Assembly (NCBI RefSeq): GCF_900496995.4
Contig: NC_044005.1
Coordinates: 25,735,363-25,799,362 of the forward strand
DNA: 64,000 bases
From: Aquila chrysaetos chrysaetos
Lineage: Eukaryota > Chordata > Aves > Accipitriformes > Accipitridae
Reading direction: 5' to 3'
The notes below the pieces were generated by a model. The model searched no databases, was not told where the DNA came from, and saw only the letters and a list, made by a program, of their open reading frames with translations. Positions within the stretch are counted from its first letter, which is position 1; each line of letters starts with the position of its first letter. The translations under genes were made by a program, and so were the position numbers. This document shows, piece by piece, positions 16,241 to 26,644 of the stretch.

Positions 16241-19200
16241 TACTTTCTATACTGAAACATACTAGATTCATTACAGCTCTATTAGGCCTTCTCTTATTTA
16301 CTAGTAAAAAATATATAAAGCATTGCCTAAAGTCTTAATAAAGCATAGATATTATGCCAGAGAAAGGCATTAGGTTAACTCGGTATGAATTGTGCTTGAT
16401 GTAACCATGATATAGGTGTGCTGGTCATTACTTTTTACCTGATTAGCTGGGTATTTACAGGTTACTGACTGCATTTTTCAGTATTTTTTCACGAGTTGAT
16501 CTAATTCTCTTGGCCCTTACCTCTCTCTCTTCTTCCCTCCTTCTCCCCAGCCCCATTCCTCATTGAATTCTGAAAGATTGCTCCACTTTCCCAAGTAAGA
16601 CTTCTAAGGTAAACTGCATCAGGCCCTGTCATGCTGGAAACATCCAACTACTTTCACTTTGGCTTTTTTAAAAAATATTTTATTTAAGTTCTTCCCATTT
16701 TGCCATTGCAGTAGGGTTGGGATGATGTTTCAAAGCAGTTTTAATTGTTACTTAGGCTAGGGGCTTTCAATCTCTTTGATTTGTGGCCTGATTTTCCCAT
16801 AGAAGTTTCACATACATAAAAACAATGAGAAAGGGCCAAGTGAGTCATTACATAGGTCCACCTAAACCTGCATCCAGTCTCTGACAGCAGTCAACAGCAG
16901 GTGACTAGGAAGGAAGAGTAAAGAGAAGGACAAGCACGTGTTGCTTTCTCCCTGAAGTACTTTTCTTGTTGCCAGCAGCTGGTGGCCAAGAGGATTCTTG
17001 AGCCAGATGTGATGGTCGTTCTTTTTAATAGCCCTTTGTTGATTTATTCTTCCATGAATTTTTCCACTCCTGTTCTGAATCCATGTAAACTTTTAGTGGT
17101 ACCATATCACCAGCTGCAAGAAATCCCAGAATTCACTAAGTGTGTTCAGAGACCCCTTTGGCTGGGAGCCCATATTCTGTTGTTTGATGATTGCTTCTTA
17201 CTCACCTTTTCCATGTGCCTCATAAGTGCATAGCCAGTTAGCATCCACCTCTGACCTCTCATTACTGTGAAAAAGTCACTGTTTACTTCTATCTCTGTTT
17301 TCTGGGGTTTTAACCTTTGTTTTCTTTAATTCACAAGAATTTCCCTCTTATCCTGTGTCAGTTCAGATTCTTGAAGAGCCTTTGGGCAGGAGTACACACT
17401 GGACCTTGCTTTTCTTCCTCATCTTATATAGCCCTCCCTCCCCCAAATAGCTGAAGGACCTCAAACTGTGTCCAGCTGTCCTGACACTTCCAAGTAAAGC
17501 AAAAAAGTCTGGGGTTTCTCATTAGCATCTGTATAGCTGCACCAGACATCAGCTGTAGCTGAAGGAGTGGGTCTCTTTGCTGAGAGCATGCAGGTGTAGC
17601 GCAGGGACCTTCACTAGTGTGCAGCGACTTAAGGCTCAGATCGCTTTCACCAAGTAAACTAAACGGCTGAAGTGGTGTAAGGCATTACCACCGCTGTGCC
17701 CTGTTAGAGTTAGCGTATCCTGACACGCTCTGTGCCTCAGGCTAAGCGCTAGCTCACAGCCTGGCCTTTTAGCACAAGCTTTCCTTCACCGGTGGGTTAG
17801 TCCAATAGGTTGGGTCATGAACAGCAGCCGAGGCATGGCTACACAGCCTGTTTTGATGCTGTGGGGATGGCGATTTCCAACCTGAGGGGCAGGGAGCCAG
17901 CTGGGGCAGCACCAACATAACTCAGGCAGTCAGCTTTGCTGGAAGAAGAGCCCTCAAACGGCCTCCGAGCAAAGCCCGGAATCCGTGAGCCCCATGAATA
18001 TGGGTTGCCGGCTGAGGCCAAAGCGTGTCCTATTAGGGTAGCAGCAGGATGCCCAAAGTAAACCCTGTTTGTGATGAAAGGAAGGCAATTAAAATTCCAC
18101 TTCAGCTGCCTTCCTGTCCCACTTCCTAACCTTCCAGTGGCAGGTGATTAGCAGGGCCTGCCGCCTGCTGCCCTCGCTCAGCGGTGCCAGCAGAGCCCCA
18201 CTGCAGGCAAGCACTGCTGCCGCGGCGCGGCCAGCTGCCCGCACGGCTGCTGAAGCATGGCGAGGACACTGTGATTCAGCTGTCCAGTTTGTCTCAAGTT
18301 AACTTAGAACGAGCTAATTTTCTCAGTTTTCAAATCATTCTGCTCGTCTTACCAAAGCTCTTGCCTTGGCTGTGAACACGCTTGCTAGCCCTGCTGTTTA
18401 AGGTTTCCCATGTTTCTGGCCAGGATTTCCCAAAGAGAAAACCAAACGTGCACACTGCACAGTGACATCATGTGCTTACATCATATTACACTCCTGCAGC
18501 CTACCAGATGCATACAGTAGTTCATCTGTGCCTAAGAATCCTGGCAAAATACCTGCAGTCCCTTTCCCAGCCAGATGGTGCTTTAAGGAAGACAACCCTG
18601 CAGGACATAGGGAAGCCCGACCATACATACATGTGCCCGGTCTTCCTACAACTTCCTTTGCCGTCACAGGTCAGCACAGGGATAAGTACACAACATAGAA
18701 CTTAGTTGCATACCGCACTCTTGATGTCTGTACACACCCTACCATGAATAATCAATTGCTTTGGAATAGTGAGTGGAAAAGGCTAGAAATGCTCTCCATA
18801 GTTTAAAAGGCAACTCAAACAATTACATTTGGGGTTTTCTAAACAGGCACTAAAGTTTTTTTTCCTGCCTCCTCTACTGAAGGGGATGGCTACAACACGC
18901 CATCCAGATTTAAAAAAAAAAAACCAAAAAAAAAACCAAAAAACAAACAAACAAAAAAAAACCCAAACAGTAATTCTCACCCAGTAACATTACTCACTTC
19001 CAGCTTACTAGAGGTGCTCTGCAGAAAACACTAACAGAAAACAAAGTACACAAGAGCTCATGCCTCAAAGGCAAAACCAAGCACTTCAGTCACCCTTGAG
19101 GTTAAGCAGATTGACACTTCTGACCAGAACTAGATTTCCCTGCATCGTATAAACAAGTTTATTGCTTTAGAAGACATCTCAGGGCACTAACTGTATTAGC

Positions 19201-19825
19201 AGGAGGGAACAAGCAAGTGGTTTCCCTTCCTCACCAGTTGATGCAACAGCTGAAGTGGGGTCAGCCAGAAGTACTGCACCTTGTTTATTTTACAGGAATA
19301 AATCCCACCCCCATCGAGAGTCTACAGTTTGCTTTGGCCTGAAGCTCTTGGAGGTAGCTGACCTGGGGCCCCACAACCTGCTAGAACCATTTTGTAGGTG
19401 GGAGTTTCCCTTGCAGTGGTTTGCTGGTAAGTCTTGGACATCACGTAACTAAATGATCAGCATTCTTGTAGAGCAGCCTAGTGTAAGTGTAAGAAAGGAC
19501 TGTGTTGAAGAAGGGGATGTGCAAGGGAGGAGAGGAATAGCTTGAACAGGATCTCAGATCCCTTCAGAAATGGGAAGGGTTTGAAACATTTACTAGCGGC
19601 AGATCAAAAGCAGAGAGAAAATGAGCAGCTGCTCAAACTAAAAACTGCATCAAACTCATGCTCTCTACTCCTCCAGAAGCAAGAAGTAAAGCACATTGGG
19701 ATCAGCACTCCTCATTGATCGGTGTTTTTTCAGACAGATCCCTCCCTCAGCCTATCAACAGACCCTTTGAACTTCAGCTGATCTGAGGACACAAGTTCCA
19801 TGGTGGTTTTTTTTTTTAAGTTAGG
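16241..19825. other. Intergenic region between ISM2 and AHSA1
   Basis: I see no coding exon. The left part may be a continuation of the degraded CR1. An A-rich tract (AAAACC and AAAC units) lies at 18909-18963. The GC content rises briefly at 18150-18250 without any recognisable gene. Confidence 0.5.
18909..18963. repeat. A-rich simple repeat
   Basis: Runs of A interrupted by CC and C (AAAACCAAAA, AAACAAACAAAC). It may be a retroposon tail remnant or simple-sequence expansion; no body could be recognised next to it. Confidence 0.7.
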
Positions 19826-19831
19826 TTTATT
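19826..19831 (-). terminator. AHSA1: Polyadenylation signal of AHSA1
   Basis: TTTATT on the plus strand is AATAAA on the AHSA1 strand, about 215 bases after the AHSA1 stop codon. It is the first such signal downstream of the stop. Confidence 0.6.
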
Positions 19832-20045
19832 TAGCAATAGAAGTATGTACATGTAAGAGAATCCCCTGCAGCATGAGACATGCACAAAGCAGTGAGGGAC
19901 TGAAAGTGGTGCTGCTCAATGGCCTTCCTCATCACCTGTCATCCCATTTTACTCAGCAGCAGGGCCAAGATTAGAAAGGGACAGGTGAGAAATGTATCAG
20001 TCCACGTGGCAGAGTCTTCAGGCAGAGCCTTCCCAGCAACTGGTA

Positions 20046-23000
20046 TTAAAACAAGCGGGCGCCATAGCCAAATGTCTGTTTAATGCCCTCAAAGTAGTAG
20101 CGCTGCCAGCCTTGCTTTGTTCTTTCCTCCTCGCTGGCAGGAATGCCCTTGCCTTCCAAGCACACCTCCGTCTCGCCACCTTTGTCAGTGAAGTTCAAGG
20201 TAATTGTTGCAAAGTGCCCTAGAGGAACCAAAGCAAATCTGTCAGCAGTGTGTAGTATAGTATATGCTGCCCCAAGGAGCTACTCTGCTCCTCCTCTCAC
20301 ATGGCACCACTTAAAAGACTCCTCAGGATCCTTCCCAGAGGATCTATTTATGACAGCTGCAGGCCTTCCTCAGAAACAGGGAGGAGAGGGCTCCCTCTTC
20401 ATGGCGTTCGAAGCAGTTGCAGCCACAGCTGAGCAAGCTGCTACTTCATTGTTCCTTAATCCCTGGCCACTGCTCTAAACAGTGGCTGGCTGGTGATTCT
20501 GACCTGATTGTGTGGGATATGAAGCTGGGATAAGGCTGGTGCAGCTCCCAGAACGCCGTGTGCTCCCCGATCACGAGCCAGAGTGCAGTGTGGCAAATGG
20601 GAATTCTTCAAACACAGGCAAGGGCTGTAATACCATAGTCCATTTTTGGACTACTTACCAGCTGGCCAAGATTTAAATCTCCATTTCATAACAAGTTGCT
20701 TCTCAGGGACCTTGAAAAGAGAAAGACCAAGTAGTAATTTTTTGCAAATCCTGCAGTCTAGTAGAAAACAACTAGAATTGTGTTGATCTGAAGCCTCAGA
20801 GATCCCTTGAGAAATGCATACACAGAAGGAAAGAGATTTTAAATCTCCTTTTCTTTCCACTCCTTTTCTAGGAAGGTAGGCCATAGTACAGCCCCAAACG
20901 CTGAGACAGTGTCCCTGTCCAGAAGACTTTAGTGGCAGGAGGGCTGAAGAGGAAAAGGGTCAGTTACTACCCCTCTAAGCCCTAATAATTAAGTAAAATC
21001 ACACAAAGACAGGGCAGATGCATAACTGGAAGCCAGATTTTCTCCCCAGAATGAAGTTCCATATATCAATCCATATTGTAAGGAATCCTTCAATAGCCGC
21101 AGCAATTACAGGTAACTATTGGGCACCAGGCAGAACTCCACAATTAGCTAACTGAAGCAGTTACAGAATTGATACCTCAAAAATAAAAAGGCTGCCCCTG
21201 AGCAAGATACACCTGCACTAGTTAATACTTACTAGGTCAACAAACTCTCCTGTGACACTGCCATCCAGCAACTGAAACTTGCCTCCTTTATCAGCCTCCA
21301 AGGTGGCTTGTGCGTGGGTGAAAGCTTGGACCATCTGAAAAAAATTCAGGAGAAGACCTGTATTATTTGACGTTATCTGCTTGCAAACATGTTGCGTAAT
21401 GCCTCCCACCCAGCTACAAAAGTTCTGAAAGAGGAGGTAAGTCAATAATGTAAGGTCTTCATCAAGAAAAGACAGAAACTCTGCCCTGGCCAGAAAAGCA
21501 AGGTTATAGCCACTACAGTAGCATTCTGCCTGCCAAGGGAAAAAAAAACCTCTAGCTTTCATATTCTATGCAGTGTTCTGTAAGCCACACTAATTTACTT
21601 TGCTGATTCCTTAATGAAACCCAGTTCTAAGAAAAGGTAGTATTTTTTTCTTTTTCCTTTTTTTTTTTTAAAGGGGGAACAAAAGACTAAGACCATGTTT
21701 AAATAATGATAAAATGCTGCTCTCTCTTCTTAAACTACATAATAGTGTGCAGGAGAGGGGAAGCTATTCCCAAAGTATGCTTTGGTAGCACCTAACCTTA
21801 AAAGGAAAAAGCAAAACAAAACCAAAAACCACAAAACTGTAAATCCCAAGAGATCTGACCACATGCAGTAAGGGATACACCTACAGATAGGTGCTGATAG
21901 CAGTCTGGAACTGGCTTCTGGCTGGCATTAATCCTCTCTTGTCAACTGTATGAAAAGATGCACACGCGAGCTTTAAGCAACTGGTCTGTTCTGCAGACCA
22001 GTTTTTTTATTCCATTCTTGTGGATTGTGAGTGTCCTACAGAATGCCTTAAAAAGCTTCTTAGGAACAACCTTCTATGTGCAAAGAACAATTCTCAGAAC
22101 AAGCCTGGCATTACCTCCTGAGTAACGAATACCCGGTACAGCTCCTCAGGAGATGTTAAGAAGGTGTCCTTCAAGTTGATCTTACATGTAGGGATCTTGA
22201 CTCCTATTGATTTGGACTGCGATGTGGCAGTACTGCTGCTAGCAGCCATCTAACAAAACAACAAGCAAAACGAACACAGGTAGTTTCTTCACAAAAAACT
22301 CAACAAGTAGTTAACACATCCAAGAGGAAAAACAAAGGCCTTTGGTAAAGATGTAATTAGGTATAGCCATATTTGAGTGTAAAAAACAGATTTATTGCTC
22401 TGCTTGAATTAAGAAATATCACGTGCTGCAAATCGAAGCAGTCAGGCCTACACCACAGATTGCCAATTCCTGAATATATATATCCTATAAACAGCATAGG
22501 TTGCTCCTGTTAAGCCCCGGAATCTAACACTGTGTACCTTTCTTCTCAGATCCAAAAGCATGTTTACACAGTTTTATTTACCTTGCGGTCTTCTGCTTTA
22601 GGAGCCACCTGAGGTGTTGTCTCCATATGTTCACCATTCACTGTGGGCAAAATCATGCCCTGGGTGAATTCTGGAAAGACAGGAATGCACCCATGAAACT
22701 AATAAAAGATCAAGTAAACCTTTTAACTGTTCTTTGAAACACACAATCAAAAAGGGCTTCCTGGTTTCTCCCCTGCTCTTGCTAGCACCCACAACTTGAA
22801 ACAGTTTAAAAAAAAAAAAAAAAACCAAACCAAAAAAGCAGACCTCTTTTTACAAGCAATTAATTCTTCTTGCCCTCTACTCTCCACTGAAGGCCGTATC
22901 AGAACCTGCCTACACTAACAATTAGGAACCTAATTCCTCTTCCTAGCCTAGACATACCAATCACTATCGTCCACATGTTGCCCTCATATTAATGTTAGCC

Positions 23001-25984
23001 CTACACTTATGCAGCTTTTTTTGTCTCCCACCATCTAATATAAATAGCAATCACATCTCAAATACTTTTATCTTGCTGGTCTAGACAAACCAAACCAAGC
23101 TTTTCCATTTCTTATCAGACTGGCTCTCCACTTTTTGTATCATTGTAGTACAGAATAAAGTTACTTCTAACTCCATCTTCCATTTGTCTTTTTTGACACC
23201 AGATGCCAGCACTACAAACAGAAACCTAGGGAAGATCTCACCAGTGCCCTGTCCAGCAGCACTAGCACTTTTATAGCTCCACCAGAAGCTTCAGCCTCTT
23301 TCAGCATCATGTTTGCTTTTTCTCCAGCTCCACCACTTCTGCCTTTACCAATTATAAAACAGTTTGCTCTTTCTCCTTCCTCTTCATCTGTTCAAACTGG
23401 CATTTTATTATATGTGTATATATATTGTATCCTGCAATACTTAGTTCCCACCTATTCTTATTTATTCCAGCCCACAAGATCATATAGTTCTTCCTGAATA
23501 ACATTCTCATCTTCCACTGGGTGACTGCATCTCCCACCCTGAACACCAAAACGCCTGAAAAAACCCAAGGGTACAGAAATTTGATCCTGGAAAAACAGCA
23601 ACCACTGGTGGTTGGTACTCAGCAAAACCTGAATATCTAGCGTGTGTAGTGTAATATAAGTCAATGGATATAAAAAGCAACTGTAGCATTCCCACCCTGT
23701 ACTAGAGAGCAAAGCCAAACTCAACCAAAGCACACTGATTTAACTCCAATTGTTGGAATCAGATTTATCTTATAAAAAAAATAGTTTTGATCCAGATGCT
23801 GAGACAGCTTATTCAATGACACCAACAAAACCTGCAGAGCAATTTCCAGTTGTCAGTTATTCTCAAATCCAAATAACGCTAGATGCCTTTTCTGGTGTGG
23901 CAGAAGAGAAAAACCAACAAACTAGAGAAAAGATACCACCTTCCAAAGGAGCAAGCAAACCAAAGGCCAGATTGTGCCACTTGCAGTGACTGATTCTCTG
24001 TGTCACTGGGATACCAAACACATTTTAAAAGTGCTGTTTATTATTGGGTTGTTACCAAAAGCAATCTTTCTGGGTCATGCTACACTGTCTAGAGACAGAA
24101 GTGCTTCTTGCCAAATGCTAACCATTTTCAAGAGAGACAGAAAAGTTACTGTTGCTGTTCTGACACCTTCCTGTTGAGGTGGAGTGGGGAACTAATACCA
24201 CTCCTCTTGTTACCCCAATCCCTTCTTTAGCATTAGCCCATATGGGTTTTCATAATACCTCTCCCTCTCAGTTACACACCTGTTTTCAGAGTGCTGATGT
24301 AAGTTTTCATTGCATCTCTAATTTTTTTTGCACCCTCTTGCTTCATCAGGGTCTTCAGGTTAGTGTCAGGCTCATCTTTAGCAAGGCTGACATGGATCTA
24401 AACAAGAAAGACAAGTGCTGATTAACAAAGCCATACTTGCACAGTCCTTTTATTACTCAATTCAACATCACAGTTAGACTTTGGCTAAACTTTCACAAGC
24501 AGCAGTACAGTTTTATTAATCTTTCACTTCGTCTCTCTCAGCCTACAGTAGTGCACACATATACCTAAATACCTTCATATGCTATAGAGCCCTTGTATCT
24601 AGAAGACAAGAATTAATTTGATAAAGATACAACATGATGGGGAGGGACTCTTTATCAGGGAGTGTAGCGACAGGACGAGGGGTAACGCTTTTAAACTGAA
24701 AGAAGGCAGACTTAGATTAAATATAAGGAAGAAATTCTTTACTGTGAGGGTGGTGAGGCACTGGAACAGGTTGCCCAGAGAGGCTGTAGACACCCCATCC
24801 CTGGAAGTGTTCAAGGCCAGGCTGGATTGGGCTTTGAGCAACCTGGTCTAGTGGAAGGTATCCCTGCCCATGGCAGGGGGGTTGGAACTAGATGATCTTT
24901 AAGGTCCCTTCTAAGCCAAACCATTCTATGATTCTCTTAACTTAAGCAGTCTCTAACACTAAAGAAGTTCTACACAAATGTTCTAAAAAAGGTAACATGG
25001 AAGGAACTATTAATGCTATGAGGATTCCCATTAGAACAGCCATTCAACCAGCAGTATTAGCCTTTAGCTATGCTTACCTCGACTTCATCAATGTCATTTT
25101 CATCTGAGAGATTAGGAATCTCCACATAACCTTTGTATTTCACTCCTGTCTTTGAGGTGCCTGCAATTACAATTACGTTGTTCAGATCAACATTTCTTAC
25201 TCTGGTTGTTGTAAAAGCAAACTTTGTACAGTATCACAATACAATACTCTCCTTTATTATTACTTCCCAAATCAGATAAGTATCCTTATCCTTAATCTTA
25301 TACTTGAATATGGCCTTGAAACAGGAGGGGAGAACATCACTCACCAGTCCATGCCAGCTTGATAGCCCACTCATAGAAGAAGATAAGTTTCCCTTTGCGG
25401 TTGTTAATGGAGGCCTCTCCATCCAGTTTGCTCACTTCTGTCACCTCACAAGCCCCTTCCTCACCCTCCACCCTGACAGGCAGCAGGAGAGTTTTCAGCC
25501 GCTCTGTGGACCAGTTGGAGGCATCCCGCTCCGTCCTGCGAGAAAACCGGGCGATGTGAGAATCTGGGACAGGCCACGCCGCCAGCACACGCGGGGACTA
25601 TCTAGCCTTCCCCCGTCCCTTCCCTCCGTGCCCCGCTCCAACACACACACACACGCGCGCGGCCCTTCCCAGGGCACCCACCCAGCCATTCCCCGGGCAC
25701 TCCCAGCACACCGGCTCGGGCACCCTGCCACGCACATGGAGGCGGGGGGCCTTCCCGGGGCATCAGCCCGGACACCCCCACCTCGGCACGGACAGGCACG
25801 TATGGGAAGGAGGGAAGAGCCCTCCCCGGGACACCGGCTGGGCGGCCTCCCTCCACCCAGGGGCAGGGGCAGGGGGGGCCCTCCCGCGGGGCCGCCCCGC
25901 TCACCAGTGCCAGTTGTTGACGTTGGTGGCGTCCGCCCGCTGCTCGACGATCCAGCGCGGGTCTCCCTCCCCCCACTTAGCCAT
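20046..25984 (-). CDS. AHSA1: AHA1, activator of HSP90 ATPase
   Basis: Cytosolic co-chaperone that binds HSP90 and stimulates its ATPase. Nine coding exons on the minus strand: 25984-25905, 25535-25345, 25160-25078, 24397-24280, 22670-22582, 22249-22115, 21334-21233, 20710-20659 and 20218-20046. They total 1023 nt, or 340 residues, close to the human length of 338, and every junction is GT-AG with compatible phases. The start is MAKWGEGDPRW, with the conserved NVNNWHW element at residues 21-27. The N-terminal AHA1 domain (about 29-165) includes the INNRKGKLIFFYEW stretch with the RKxK-type motif. A variable linker is rich in Ser/Thr (MAASSSTATSQS). The C-terminal Bet v1/START-like domain (about 205-336) ends GWQRYYFEGIKQTFGYGARLF. 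A CR1 copy sits in the intron between exons 3 and 4. The gene shares a divergent CpG promoter with VIPAS39. It appears intact. Confidence 0.97.
24636..24936 (+). mobile_element. CR1 LINE 3' fragment in AHSA1 intron 3
   Basis: 5'-truncated CR1 copy reading plus, opposite to AHSA1. It contains the 'ggttgcccagagaggctgt', 'ccctggaagtgttcaaggcc' and 'ggctttgagcaacctggtctagtgg' stretches typical of the CR1 3' end. It ends with 'aaccattctatgattct', the CR1 terminal repeat unit. Divergence looks low to moderate. There is no poly(A) tail, as expected for CR1. Confidence 0.93.
25641..25662. repeat. CA/CG dinucleotide microsatellite
   Basis: Short (CA)n run passing into (CG)n within AHSA1 intron 1, in the CpG island. 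Confidence 0.75.
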
Positions 25985-26021
25985 CGGGACCGCCGCCGCC
26001 TCCTCCGCACCGACCGCCCGT

Positions 26022-26036
26022 GGAAACTGCTAGAAC
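26022..26036. promoter_or_regulatory. Heat-shock-element-like site upstream of AHSA1
   Basis: The 15 bases read GGAAACTGCTAGAAC. This fits nGAAnnTTCnnGAAn with one mismatch (TGC in place of TTC). It lies 38-52 bases upstream of the AHSA1 start codon. HSF1 control would make sense for an HSP90 co-chaperone, but binding is inferred. Confidence 0.45.
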
Positions 26037-26160
26037 CGCCGGCCGCCGCGCCACCTCCCGTCTTCCGTCACCGGCACGGTCCCTTCCGGCACCCTTCCCC
26101 CGCCTCGCGCGCGGCCTGGCTTCTTGGTTCCGCCGCCCCGCCTCCAGCTGGCGCTGGCGC

Positions 26161-26216
26161 TCCCGCCCCGCCCCGCCCCGCCCCGTCCCGTCCCGTCCCG
26201 TCCCGTCCCGTCCCCG
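26161..26216. repeat. CCCGC/CCCGT pentanucleotide array
   Basis: Tandem pentamers, first CCCGC-type and then about six CCCGT units. On the minus strand this gives many GGG runs spaced by AC or GC, which is strong G-quadruplex potential. Overlapping GC boxes are present. It lies in the divergent promoter between AHSA1 and VIPAS39. Confidence 0.9.
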
Positions 26217-26331
26217 CCGGCCGGCGGCTCCCGGAGCCGGCCGCGCCTCGCCTCGCAGCCGCCCCGAATCCGGCTGGCGGCAGCCCAGCACTCAGCGACC
26301 GGCCCGGACGCCGCACCGCCGCGCGCGGCCC

Positions 26332-26348
26332 GCTGGGGCTTGTAGTCC
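26332..26348 (-). promoter_or_regulatory. ZNF143/THAP11-like motif
   Basis: GCTGGGGCTTGTAGTCC closely resembles the inverted ACTACAAnTCCCAGC element found at many vertebrate housekeeping promoters. A weaker relative, ACTCGTAGTGCG, lies near 26385-26396. Confidence 0.5.
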
Positions 26349-26644
26349 GGCCCCGGCGGCAGCGCGGCGCGCGGGGCGCGCCGGTACTCGTAGTGCGCGA
26401 GCGGCGAAACGCCGGGCCGGGCCGCGGCGGGGAGACTGCCTGTCCCGGCGCGCCCTGCGCGGCGGCCGCCCGTCTGCCCTGCCCTGCCGCGCCCTGCCGG
26501 TGGCGGTGCCCGGCGCGGAAGAGGAGGCGCGGGGCGGTGAGCGGGAGCGGGGGGCGGCGGGGCCGGGGCCGCGACCAGGGCGCAGGGGCGGTGATTCCCC
26601 TGAGGCAGCCGCTCCCCTGAGGCAGCCGCGCGGTGCCGTTGCAG

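Larger units (their letters stand above)
25985..26644. promoter_or_regulatory. Divergent CpG-island promoter of AHSA1 and VIPAS39
   Basis: Only 660 bases separate the two start codons, which point away from each other. The sequence is strongly GC- and CpG-rich with no TATA box. It contains repeated GC boxes (CCCGCCCCG) at 26160-26185, an ETS-like CTTCCGG at 26083-26089, a ZNF143/THAP11-like element at 26332-26348 and a heat-shock-element-like site at 26022-26036. The CpG-rich sequence extends into exon 1 and intron 1 of both genes. Confidence 0.85.

Noticed and set aside
24618-24851. 77-codon plus-strand open frame (LNIRKKFFTVRVVRHWNRLPREAV...)
   Set aside because: It is the familiar translation of the CR1 3' region, not a host gene.
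25304-26620. 438-codon plus-strand open frame across AHSA1 exons 1-2 and the promoter
   Set aside because: It is antisense to intact AHSA1 exons, with Pro/Arg-rich composition from the CpG island. It is explained by base composition.
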